From the NCBI RefSeq assembly GCF_932526225.1, contig NC_064044.1, positions 2,115,001 through 2,179,000 on the forward strand: a stretch of 64,000 nucleotides of DNA, read 5' to 3'. The notes beneath the pieces are model-generated. The model was given only the letters and a program-made list of their open reading frames with translations, did not search any database and had not been told where the DNA came from. Below are positions 21,128 through 33,288 of the stretch, in pieces. This DNA is from Nematostella vectensis. Taxonomy: Eukaryota > Cnidaria > Anthozoa > Actiniaria > Edwardsiidae. Each line of letters starts with the position of its first letter. Position 1 is the first letter of the stretch. The position numbers and the translations under genes were made by a program.

Positions 21128-24100
21128 GATGCCCTGTACACGGTAAAAGACAATGCGCCCGTGCGTTACGATGCCACGCGCCGACATAGCGAGCCCCCAA
21201 GGGACTGAAGACGCCCAAATAGACCTGTATTTTTTCACCCTCTATCTCAGCGAGCTGTGCGTGGCGTAACCGTATTACAGGCCTGGGATCCTGGTTATTG
21301 TCCTCCCCATTAATGCGCGGGTCGGAATACCTTGCAAGAGTGTTGGACAGCATATTCGCCGGAAATATCGGTGCTTGGGGCCTTCGGGTTCTTTACAGCC
21401 TTCCGTAAAAGCCTTGTGCTGCCATACCGATTGGGTAATCCGTATGTATGGTTTCCGTTTTGTTTTTCAGGTCGGGTTCGATCCCATCCCAATGCCCTTT
21501 TTTCTTTTTTTTTTTTCTATTCATTTTTATTTTTGTAGAGCTTAACCCCGCTCACTCCTGCGTAGTTTTTGGAAAAAAAATAAGAAGAAAAAAACAAAAA
21601 CAAAAAACAGACCATCCAAACAACCGTCTGACTTTGGGGAGAGGAGTGTTGACTGGCCCTCCCCCTCGTGAATTTTTCTCCGGATCTCCGGATCAATTCC
21701 GTAATGGCATCCATCGGAGTATGGAAATGGACCTGGAGGATACAAGCCTAGTATACATCATACATCTAGCAAAATGAGCTTGCTAGATTTACTGATGTCA
21801 ACATTAGAAGGGGGAGGGACACTCTTTTCATACAGTACAATATTGCAGTTGTTACCTATTATTGAATAAGTGGGTAACATGTCTTTGTTTATCAAACAAG
21901 GTCTATTTCTGAGACAAGCAAACTCAAGAGAGAGCTGTTGAAATAACAGGGGAGTGTTGAAGGAAAAACAATTATCTGATTAAAAAACTACTGTAGATTC
22001 CTTTGCACGAAGATAATAACAAACATAATTTTGATTGTTATTTAGGAGGGACGAGACGAGTTCTACAACATACTATGAAAAGTATGTATTACTCATCTAA
22101 ATTATACAAGTAAAAAATTCTATTTAAAAAAATACTGTAAGTAATTAGGTGAATCCTAAAACATGTATAACATGTAAAACACACTAAAAACTCCATGGCT
22201 ATTGACTGTTTTCTACTCACATGTTTTTACAGTATATACAATTTCATTCTGGTACATCTTGTGGTCACTGTGCCATCTTCAGGGCCACACCCAAAGCACC
22301 TGTGCACCCCATCCACCTAAGGGTGTCGGCTGCACATGTGTTCCTGATGAAAGAGGGTAAGGAGGGCAGGAAAAGGTTCTGCGACACCTTGCTTTTATGG
22401 ACCCCTATGATTCCGAGGTGAGTGTGGCCCCTGTAGATGTTGACAGGTCAACCTCACAGCCACATGAAAGAAATGCCTAATATCTTATGCTTTACAGTGA
22501 GTGTTTTGCAGTCAAGTTGGTTTCTGTTAGAGGGTAAAAATTATTATAAATAATTGTAACCATGACTATGGTCACACTGTACATATAGAACTGTAAATGA
22601 ATAGAAAAAAAGTATATATTTCCAATCAAACTACAGAATTGCATGATAACCTTGAAAGTATTGAATAAAAGACTGCAAAACCAACATCTTTTGTACTAGT
22701 TGCTTAGTTGGTTGAATTGACCACGGGCAATTTTAAGCTGAATTCCTCCTTCCCCCACCCCCCACCCCAGAAAAAAATAATAATAAAAGAAAACTATAAC
22801 TAAAACAAAACCAACAGAGACCCCCTCCAGCTATTTTCTCTTCTTTTTTTTACAGCTATTTAAAGGGGCAGTGCCATGGTAAGTGCTTTCAATAGCTCTC
22901 TGAACCTGACACAATGAAATTTAGTAAACTCTAATACTGACTTATGAGCTTTTGGTACATGTGGGGGACTTAAATTCAAAGAAAATGACCACAAACTGTC
23001 AATAAACATAGTTTCTATAAAATATTGCTTTCAATAAAATATTGCATATTATTTTAACAAGGTATTGACAGCTTTTAAAAAGTTCAACTATTTGTAGGCG
23101 ATTAAAAGCCTACAATAAACACTGACATGCGCAGTACCATGACGCTGTCCCTTTAAGTCTTTCATTGCCATAACGCCCTGAGACGCCTGTAAAATATAGG
23201 CCCAACTCCAAAACGTCAAAAATGCAAACTAAACATCACCAGACCCGGATACTCATAGATTCATCCAAGGCATAGACGACCTGCAAAAGCGCATCTAAGC
23301 AATGTAATAGAATTGACTCTTTTGTCAAAATATCAACCTTAATTGCTGAGCAATTCGTAATAAAATGCTTTAACTTAGAAACATTTCTTACCAAAAAAGA
23401 CACAAAATTCCGAACTACAAATAGAGACAAGCAAACACAGATCAAGTCACCAATAGATACCTTTATTGCGGACCGTCAGGTCCCATTTTACAGCAATCAG
23501 TCACAATAATCAATGCTAGAACCTCCATTAGAAGCGAGTCACCATTGTTAGCCTATTTTGCATGCCTGCACTGCATCATGGGAGTCTTGGAAACACCTTG
23601 ACAGACAGGCGGGCAATCTCCTCCCCCAGAATCATAACAGTTTTTTTATAAGTCTCTTTGCCCCGAAGCCAAACAAAACATTTCCAGGTCCAAGGAACCC
23701 AGAATAAGCCTGAAAACAATTTTTGAATAAGGTTGGGTAGCAAAGATGGCCCACAATGGAGAGTATGAGGCCATTCACCAGAAAATTCCTTTCTCACTTG
23801 GTGAAGCCCAGACAAGGAATTATCCCATTGAATCAACCTCAGCGTGCAAACACCCATGAGCACAGCATTAATTATGCCCAAAAAGACTTCATGATGTCCT
23901 AAGGCACTCTCCAGATGTGAAAAAGCTGTAATTTTTAAGCAAATTACAAGCAAAACTGTTATAAGCAACAGGCTGTAGCAGTGCCGTCGCTACAAAGAAA
24001 AGGCACCGCAGTGCATTGTTGGAAACTTCAAGGCATACCGTCTTGGGTCAGCGGTAGCTTAGCTTAACTGGTAGTGTTGGACTTGAAATAGGGGGGGAGG

Positions 24101-24615
24101 TTTCTTTTTTCAGTCTGTTTTTCTTACAATGTTGCTCAAAAGTTCCCAGAAGCGAAAGGGTTAAAGTGAAATACAGCTATACTTAGTCAGCGTAGACAGT
24201 ATTGCTGATTTTGTCCATATTCTATGCGATTTTACAAACCTCTCCCCCTTACGTCTTTCATTGCATTTTTTATTTTTTTTTTATGAATATTTAGGCCGGT
24301 GAATAGCTTAATAAGCTCTACAAAGAAAAATAGAATCGCCAAATCGCACTTTATTTATTTCTATTTTTTTTTTATTAAAAAAACGGTTCCTAAAAAAACG
24401 TTTTTCTTTCTTCGCTTGTTTGATGTCCTGTACACGGTAAAAGACAATGCGCCCGTGCGTTACGATGCCACGCGCCGACATAGCGAGCCCCCAAGGGACT
24501 GAAGACGCCCAAATAGACCTGTATTTTTTTTCACCCTCTATCTCAGCGAGCTGTGCGTGGCGTAACCGTATTACAGGCCTGGGATCCTGGTTATTGTCCT
24601 CCCCATTAATGCGCG
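18045..24615 (+). repeat. Two-unit higher-order repeat, copy 1 (~6.57 kb)
   Basis: Spans most of L6 and L7. Corresponding landmarks recur 6571-6572 bp further on: the 30-bp block deletion (18110 and 24681), GTGGGAGGGAC (18517 and 25088), the element-B minus-frame end points (20675/27247 and 23968/30540). Breakpoints are approximate. 17800 and 18035 still differ from their partners, while 18110 already matches. Confidence 0.8.
21128..24421 (+). repeat. Array unit L7 (3294 bp)
   Basis: Full unit. It starts GATGCCCTG, and has the short CAAAAA tract and CCCGCTCACTCC as in many right-arm units. Element A is at 22864-23152 and element B at 23157-24160. Confidence 0.9.
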
Positions 24616-27600
24616 GGTCGGAATACCTTGCAAGAGTGTTGTACAGCATATTCGCCGGAAATATCGGTGCTTGGGGCCTTCGTGCTGCCATACCGATTGG
24701 GTAATCCGTATGTATGGTTTCCGTTTTGTTTTTCAGGTCGGGTTCGATCCCATGCCAATGGCCTTTTTTCTTTTTTTTTTCTATTCATTTTTTTTTTCGT
24801 AGAGCTTAACCCCACTCACTCCTGCGTAGTTTTCGGAAAAATAATAAGAAGAAAAAAACAAAAACAAAAAACAAAAACAAAAAACAGACCATCCAAACAA
24901 CCGTCTGACTTTGGGGAGAGGAGTGTTGACTGGCCCTCCCCCTCGTGAATTTTTCTCCGGATCTCCGGATCAATTCCGTAATGGCATCCATCGGAGTATG
25001 GAAATGGACCTGGAGGATACAAGCCTGGTATACATCATACATCTAGCAAAATGAGCTTGCTAGATTTACTGATGTCAACATTAGAAGTGGGAGGGACACT
25101 CTTTTCATACAGTACAATATTGCAGTTGTTACCTATTATTGAATAAGTGGGTAACATGTCTTTGTTTATCAAACAAGGTCTATTTCTGAGACAAGCAAAC
25201 TCAAGAGAGAGCTGTTGAAATAACAGGGGAGTGTTGAAGGAAAAACAATTATCTGATTAAAAAACTACTGTAGATTCCTTTGCACGAAGATAATAACAAA
25301 CATAATTTTGATTGTTATTTAGGAGGAACGAGACGAGTTCAACAACATACTATGAAATGTATGTATTACTCATCTAAATTATACAAGTAAAAAATTCTAT
25401 TTAAAAAAATACTGTAAGTAATTAGGTGAATCCTAAAACATGTATAACATGTAAAACACACTAAAAACTCCATGGCTATTGACTGTTTTCTACTCACATG
25501 TTTTTACAGTATATACAATTTCATTCTGGTACATCTTGTGGTCACTGTGCCATCTTCAGGGCCACACCCAAAGCACCTGTGCACCCCATCCACCTAAGGG
25601 TGTCGGCTGCACAGGTGTTCCTGATGAAAGAGGGTAAGGAGGGCAGGAAAAGGTTCTGCGACACCTTGCTTTTATGGACCCCTATGATTCCGAGGTGAGT
25701 GTGGCCCCTGTAGATGTTGACAGGTCAACCTCACAACCACATGAAAGAAATGCCTAATATCTTATGCTTTACAGTGAGTGTTTTGCAGTCAAGTTGGTTT
25801 CTGTTAGTGGGTAAAAATTATTATAAATAATTGTAATCATGACTATGGTCACACTGTACATATAGAACTGTAAATGAATAGAAAAAAAGTATATATTTCC
25901 AGTCAAACTACAGAATTGCATGATAACCTTGAAAGTATTGAATAAAAGACTGCAAAACCAACATCTTTTGTACTAGTTGCTTAGTTGGTTGAATTGACCA
26001 CGGGCAATTTTAAGCTGAATTCCTCCTTTCCCCACCCCCCCCCCACCCCAGAAAAAAAAAATAAAAGAAAACTTAAACTAAAACAAAACCAACATAGACC
26101 CCCTCCAGCTATTTTCTCTTCTTTTTTTTACAGCTATTTAAAGGGGCAGTGCCATGGTAAGTGCTTTCAATAGCTCTCTGAACCTGACACAATGAAATTT
26201 AGTAAACTCTAATACTGACTTATGAGCTTTTGGTACATGTGGGGGACTTAAATTCAAAGAAAATGACCACAAACTGTCAATAAACATAGTTCCTATAAAA
26301 TATTGCTTTCAATAAAATATTGCATATTATTTTAACAAGGTATTGACAGCTTTTAAAAAGTTCAACTATTTGTAGGCGATTAAAAGCCTACAATAAACAC
26401 TGACATGCGCAGTACCATGACGCTGTCCCTTTAAGTCTTTCATTGCCATAACGCCCTGAGACGCCTGTAAAATATAGGCCCAACTCCAAAACGTCAAAAA
26501 TGCAAACTAAACATCACCAGACCCGGATACTCATAGATTCATCCAAGGCATAGACGACCTGCAAAAGCGCATCTAAGCAATGTAATAGAATTGACTCTTT
26601 TGTCAAAATATCAACCTTAATTGCTGAGCAATTCGTAATAAAATGCTTTAACTTAGAAACATTTCTTACCAAAAAAGACACAAAATTCCGAACTACAAAT
26701 AGAGACAAGCAAACACAGATCAAGTCACCAATAGATACCTTTATTGCGCTCCGTCAGGTCCCATTTTACAGCAATCAGTCACAATAATCAATGCTAGAAC
26801 CTCCATTAGAAGCGAGTCACCATTGTTAGCCTATTTTGCATGCCTGCACTGCATCATGGGAGTCTTGGAAACACCTTGACAGACAGGCGGGCAATCTCCT
26901 CCCCCAGAATCATAACAGTTTTTTTTATAAGTCTCTTTGCCCCGAAGCCAAACAAAACATTTCCAGGTCCAAGGAACCCAGAATAAGCCTGAAAACAATT
27001 TTTGAATAAGGTTGGGTAGCAAAGATGGCCCACAATGGAGAGTATGAGGCCATTCACCAGAAAATTCCTTTCTCACTTGGTGAAGCCCAGACAAGGAATT
27101 ATCCCATTGAATCAACCTCAGCGTGCAAACATCCATGAGCACAGCATTAATTATGCCCAAAAAGACTTCATGATGTCCTAAGGCACTCTCCAGATGTGAA
27201 AAAGCTGTAATTTTTAAGCAAATTACAAGCAAAACTGTTATAAGCAAAAGGCTGTAGCAGTGCCGTCGCTACAAAGAAAAGGCACCGCAGTGCATTGTTG
27301 GAAACTTCAAGGCATACCGTCTTGGGTCAGCGGTAGCTTAGCTTAACTGGTAGTGTTGGACTTGAAATAGGGGGGGAGGTTTCTTTTTTCAGTCTGTTTT
27401 TCTTACAATGTTGCTCAAAAGTTCCCAGAAGCGAAAGGGTTAAAGTGAAATACAGCTATACTTAGTCAGCGTAGACAGTATTGCTGATTTTGTCCATATT
27501 CTATGCGAATTTACAAACCTCTCCCCCTTACGTCTTTCATTGCATTTTTTATTTTTTTGTAATGAATATTTAGGCCGGTGAATAGCTTAATAAGCTCTAC

Positions 27601-27699
27601 AAAGAAAAATAGAATCGCCAAATCGCACTTTATTTATTTCTATTTATTTTTATTAAAAAAACGGTTCCTAAAAAAACGTTTTTCTTTCTTCGCTTGTTT
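24422..27699 (+). repeat. Array unit L8 (3278 bp)
   Basis: Near-copy of L6 with the same 30-bp deletion. Element A is at 26142-26430 and element B at 26435-27439. The C tract near 26035 is a few bases longer than in L6. Confidence 0.9.
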
Positions 27700-30600
27700 G
27701 ATGCCCTGTACACGGTAAAAGACAATGCGCCCGTGCGTTACGATGCCACGCGCCGACATAGCGAGCCCCCAAGGGACTGAAGACGCCCAAATAGACCTGT
27801 ATTTTTTCACCCTCTATCTCAGCGAGCTGTGCGTGGCGTAACCGTATTACAGGCCTGGGATCCTGGTTATTGTCCTCCCCATTAATGCGCGGGTCGGAAT
27901 ACCTTGCAAGAGTGTTGGACAGCATATTCGCCGGAAATATCGGTGCTTGGGGCCTTCGGGTTCTTTACAGCCTTCCGTAAAAGCCTTGTGCTGCCATACC
28001 GATTGGGTAATCCGTATGTATGGTTTCCGTTTTGTTTTTCAGGTCGGGTTCGATCCCATCCCAATGCCCTTTTTTCTTTTTTTTTTTTCTATTCATTTTT
28101 ATTTTTGTAGAGCTTAACCCCGCTCACTCCTGCGTAGTTTTTGGAAAAAAAATAAGAAGAAAAAAACAAAAACAAAAAACAGACCATCCAAACAACCGTC
28201 TGACTTTGGGGAGAGGAGTGTTGACTGGCCCTCCCCCTCGTGAATTTTTCTCCGGATCTCCGGATCAATTCCGTAATGGCATCCATCGGAGTATGGAAAT
28301 GGACCTGGAGGATACAAGCCTAGTATACATCATACATCTAGCAAAATGAGCTTGCTAGATTTACTGATGTCAACATTAGAAGGGGGAGGGACACTCTTTT
28401 CATACAGTACAATATTGCAGTTGTTACCTATTATTGAATAAGTGGGTAACATGTCTTTGTTTATCAAACAAGGTCTATTTCTGAGACAAGCAAACTCAAG
28501 AGAGAGCTGTTGAAATAACAGGGGAGTGTTGAAGGAAAAACAATTATCTGATTAAAAAACTACTGTAGATTCCTTTGCACGAAGATAATAACAAACATAA
28601 TTTTGATTGTTATTTAGGAGGGACGAGACGAGTTCTACAACATACTATGAAAAGTATGTATTACTCATCTAAATTATACAAGTAAAAAATTCTATTTAAA
28701 AAAATACTGTAAGTAATTAGGTGAATCCTAAAACATGTATAACATGTAAAACACACTAAAAACTCCATGGCTATTGACTGTTTTCTACTCACATGTTTTT
28801 ACAGTATATACAATTTCATTCTGGTACATCTTGTGGTCACTGTGCCATCTTCAGGGCCACACCCAAAGCACCTGTGCACCCCATCCACCTAAGGGTGTCG
28901 GCTGCACATGTGTTCCTGATGAAAGAGGGTAAGGAGGGCAGGAAAAGGTTCTGCGACACCTTGCTTTTATGGACCCCTATGATTCCGAGGTGAGTGTGGC
29001 CCCTGTAGATGTTGACAGGTCAACCTCACAGCCACATGAAAGAAATGCCTAATATCTTATGCTTTACAGTGAGTGTTTTGCAGTCAAGTTGGTTTCTGTT
29101 AGAGGGTAAAAATTATTATAAATAATTGTAACCATGACTATGGTCACACTGTACATATAGAACTGTAAATGAATAGAAAAAAAGTATATATTTCCAATCA
29201 AACTACAGAATTGCATGATAACCTTGAAAGTATTGAATAAAAGACTGCAAAACCAACATCTTTTGTACTAGTTGCTTAGTTGGTTGAATTGACCACGGGC
29301 AATTTTAAGCTGAATTCCTCCTTCCCCCACCCCCCACCCCAGAAAAAAATAATAATAAAAGAAAACTATAACTAAAACAAAACCAACAGAGACCCCCTCC
29401 AGCTATTTTCTCTTCTTTTTTTTACAGCTATTTAAAGGGGCAGTGCCATGGTAAGTGCTTTCAATAGCTCTCTGAACCTGACACAATGAAATTTAGTAAA
29501 CTCTAATACTGACTTATGAGCTTTTGGTACATGTGGGGGACTTAAATTCAAAGAAAATGACCACAAACTGTCAATAAACATAGTTTCTATAAAATATTGC
29601 TTTCAATAAAATATTGCATATTATTTTAACAAGGTATTGACAGCTTTTAAAAAGTTCAACTATTTGTAGGCGATTAAAAGCCTACAATAAACACTGACAT
29701 GCGCAGTACCATGACGCTGTCCCTTTAAGTCTTTCATTGCCATAACGCCCTGAGACGCCTGTAAAATATAGGCCCAACTCCAAAACGTCAAAAATGCAAA
29801 CTAAACATCACCAGACCCGGATACTCATAGATTCATCCAAGGCATAGACGACCTGCAAAAGCGCATCTAAGCAATGTAATAGAATTGACTCTTTTGTCAA
29901 AATATCAACCTTAATTGCTGAGCAATTCGTAATAAAATGCTTTAACTTAGAAACATTTCTTACCAAAAAAGACACAAAATTCCGAACTACAAATAGAGAC
30001 AAGCAAACACAGATCAAGTCACCAATAGATACCTTTATTGCGGACCGTCAGGTCCCATTTTACAGCAATCAGTCACAATAATCAATGCTAGAACCTCCAT
30101 TAGAAGCGAGTCACCATTGTTAGCCTATTTTGCATGCCTGCACTGCATCATGGGAGTCTTGGAAACACCTTGACAGACAGGCGGGCAATCTCCTCCCCCA
30201 GAATCATAACAGTTTTTTTATAAGTCTCTTTGCCCCGAAGCCAAACAAAACATTTCCAGGTCCAAGGAACCCAGAATAAGCCTGAAAACAATTTTTGAAT
30301 AAGGTTGGGTAGCAAAGATGGCCCACAATGGAGAGTATGAGGCCATTCACCAGAAAATTCCTTTCTCACTTGGTGAAGCCCAGACAAGGAATTATCCCAT
30401 TGAATCAACCTCAGCGTGCAAACACCCATGAGCACAGCATTAATTATGCCCAAAAAGACTTCATGATGTCCTAAGGCACTCTCCAGATGTGAAAAAGCTG
30501 TAATTTTTAAGCAAATTACAAGCAAAACTGTTATAAGCAACAGGCTGTAGCAGTGCCGTCGCTACAAAGAAAAGGCACCGCAGTGCATTGTTGGAAACTT

Positions 30601-31187
30601 CAAGGCATACCGTCTTGGGTCAGCGGTAGCTTAGCTTAACTGGTAGTGTTGGACTTGAAATAGGGGGGGAGGTTTCTTTTTTCAGTCTGTTTTTCTTACA
30701 ATGTTGCTCAAAAGTTCCCAGAAGCGAAAGGGTTAAAGTGAAATACAGCTATACTTAGTCAGCGTAGACAGTATTGCTGATTTTGTCCATATTCTATGCG
30801 ATTTTACAAACCTCTCCCCCTTACGTCTTTCATTGCATTTTTTATTTTTTTTTTATGAATATGTAGGCCGGTGAATAGCTTAATAAGCTCTACAAAGAAA
30901 AATAGAATCGCCAAATCGCACTTTATTTATTTCTATTTTTTTTTTATTAAAAAAACGGTTCCTAAAAAAACGTTTTTCTTTCTTCGCTTGTTTGATGTCC
31001 TGTACACGGTAAAAGACAATGCGCCCGTGCGTTACGATGCCACGCGCCGACATAGCGAGCCCCCAAGGGACTGAAGACGCCCAAATAGACCTGTATTTTT
31101 TTTCACCCTCTATCTCAGCGAGCTGTGCGTGGCGTAACCGTATTACAGGCCTGGGATCCTGGTTATTGTCCTCCCCATTAATGCGCG
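24616..31187 (+). repeat. Two-unit higher-order repeat, copy 2 (~6.57 kb)
   Basis: Second copy of 18045-24615. By eye only a few differences are found, for example one substitution in ATATTTAGG/ATATGTAGG near 30862 and C-tract length. It ends before 31250, where L10 lacks the 30-bp deletion. Confidence 0.8.
27700..30993 (+). repeat. Array unit L9 (3294 bp)
   Basis: Near-copy of L7. Element A is at 29436-29724 and element B at 29729-30732. Confidence 0.9.
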
Positions 31188-31539
31188 GGTCGGAATACCT
31201 TGCAAGAGTGTTGTACAGCATATTCGCCGGAAATATCGGTGCTTGGGGCCTTCGGGGTCTTTACAGCCTTTCGTAAAAGCCTTGTGCTGCCATACCGATT
31301 GGGTAATCCGTATGTATGGTTTCCGTTTTGTTTTTCAGGTCGGGTTCGATCCCATCCCAATGCCCTTTTTTCTTTTTTTTTTTTCTATTCATTTTTATTT
31401 TCGTAGAGCTTAACCCCGCTCACTCCTGCGTAGTTTTTGGAAAAAAAATAAGAAGAAAAAAACAAAAACAAAAAACAAAAACAAAAAACAGACCATCCAA
31501 ACAACCGTCTGGCTTTGGGGAGAGGAGTGTTGACTGGCA
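30994..31539 (+). repeat. Partial array unit L10
   Basis: GC-rich block, T-run, long CAAAAA tract and the start of the next segment, ending at GAGTGTTGACTGGC. There the standard sequence stops and type D begins. Confidence 0.85.
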
Positions 31540-32384
31540 TTCCTTTGCACCTAGATAATAATAAACATCATTTTGTTTGTTATTTAGGAGAGAAGAGACA
31601 AGCTCTACGAGGTCAATAAGAAGTATGTATTACTCTTCTCAATTATACAAGTAGTAAATAATATTTTTAAAAAACTACTGTAATTTAGTAAGTATAAGTA
31701 AGTAAATCCTAAAACATGTATAACGTACAACACACTAGAAATTCCATGGCTATTGACTGTTTTCCACTCACATGTTGTTACATTTTTAACAAGTATACAA
31801 CTTCATTCTGGTACATCTTGTGGTGACTGTGGCATCTTCAGGGCCACACCCAAAGCACCTGTGCACCCCATCCACCTAAGGGCATCAACTGCACAGGTGT
31901 TCCTGATGAATGAGGGTAAAGACAGAAAAAGGTTCCGCATCGCCATGTTTTCATAAGCCCCCATGATTCCGAGTTGGGTGTGGCCCCTCTGGATGTTGAT
32001 ATGTCAACCTCACAGCCGCATGAAAGAAATGCCTAATATCGAATGCCCTACAGTGAGTGTTTTGCAGTCAAGATGGTTTCTGTTAGAAGGTGAATATTTT
32101 TCTAAATAATTGTAATCATAGCTATGGACACACTGTATACATAGAAATGTAAATGAAAAGAAAGATAAGAAAGAAAAATAAATATATATTTGCAGTCAAA
32201 CTACAGAATTGCATGATAATCTTCAATATATTGAATAAAAGACTGCAAAACCAACATCTGTTGTACTAGTTGCTTAGTTGCTTGGCTATTTTGAGCTGAA
32301 TCCCCCACCCAAAAAAAAAAATAAAAATAAATAATAAATCAAACTCAAAATAACACAAAAACAACAGCGACCCACCACCACATT
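31540..32384 (+). repeat. Central spacer: type D unit segment
   Basis: 845 bp in forward orientation, homologous to about 1893-2670 of L1 rather than to standard units. It contains the diverged exon-like segment (LHSGTSCGDC in one frame) and stops just before element A would begin. It separates the two oppositely oriented arrays. The right breakpoint is at ACCCACCACCAC joined to ATTCTGTAGTTTGACTGG (about 32383). Confidence 0.85.
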
Positions 32385-33288
32385 CTGTAGTTTGACTGGA
32401 AATATATACTTTTTTTCTATTCATTCACAGTTCTATATGTACAGTGTGACCATAGTCATGATTACAATTATTTATAATAATTTTTACCCAGAAAAAGGTA
32501 AGTATACTTGTATAATTTAGATGAGTAATACATACTTTTCATAGTATGTTGTAGAACTCGTCTCGTTCCTCCTAAATAACAATCAAAATTATGTTTGTTA
32601 TTATCTTCGTGCAAAGGAATCTACAGTAGTTTTTTAATCAGATAATTGTTTTTCCTTCAACACTCCCCTGTTATTTCAACAGCTCTCTCTTGAGTTTGCT
32701 TGTCTCAGAAATAGACCTTGTTTGATAAACAAAGACATGTTACCCACTTATTCAATAATAGGTAAGAACTGCAATATTGTACTGTATGAAAAGAGTGTCC
32801 CCTCCCCATTCTAATGTTGACATCAGTAAATCTAGCAAGCTCATTTTGCTAGATGTATGATGTATACCAGGCTTGTATCCTCCAGGTCCATTTCCATACT
32901 CCGATGGATGCCATTACGGAATTGATCCGGAGATCCGGAAAAAAAATCACGAGGGGGAGGGCCAGTCAACACTCCTCTCCCCAATCGGTATGGCAGCACA
33001 AGGCTTTTACGGAAGGCTGTAAAGAACCCGAAGGCCCCAAGCACCGATATTTCCGGCGAATATGCTGTACAACACTCTTGCAAGGTATTCCGACCCGCGC
33101 ATTAATGGGGAGGACAATAACCAGGATCCCAGGCCTGTAATACGGTTACGCCACGCACAGCTCGCTGAGATAGAGGGTGAACAAAATACAGGTCTATTTG
33201 GGCGTCTTGAATCCCTTGGGGGCTCGCTATGTCGGCGCGTGGCATCGTAACGCACGGGCGCATTGTCTTTTATCGTGTACAGGACATC
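32385..33288 (-). repeat. Partial array unit R1 (first inverted unit, rearranged)
   Basis: Reverse-orientation unit next to the centre. It has lost ~500 bp near 32490 (TTTTTACCCA joined to a short filler, then ACTTGTATAAT) and ~240 bp near 32983 (CTCCCCA joined to ATCGGTATGGC, which removes the tRNA-like segment and CAAAAA tract). Confidence 0.85.

Noticed and set aside
31540-32384. Unique single-copy gene at the palindrome centre
   Set aside because: The spacer aligns throughout to the type D part of L1 and has no extended ORF.
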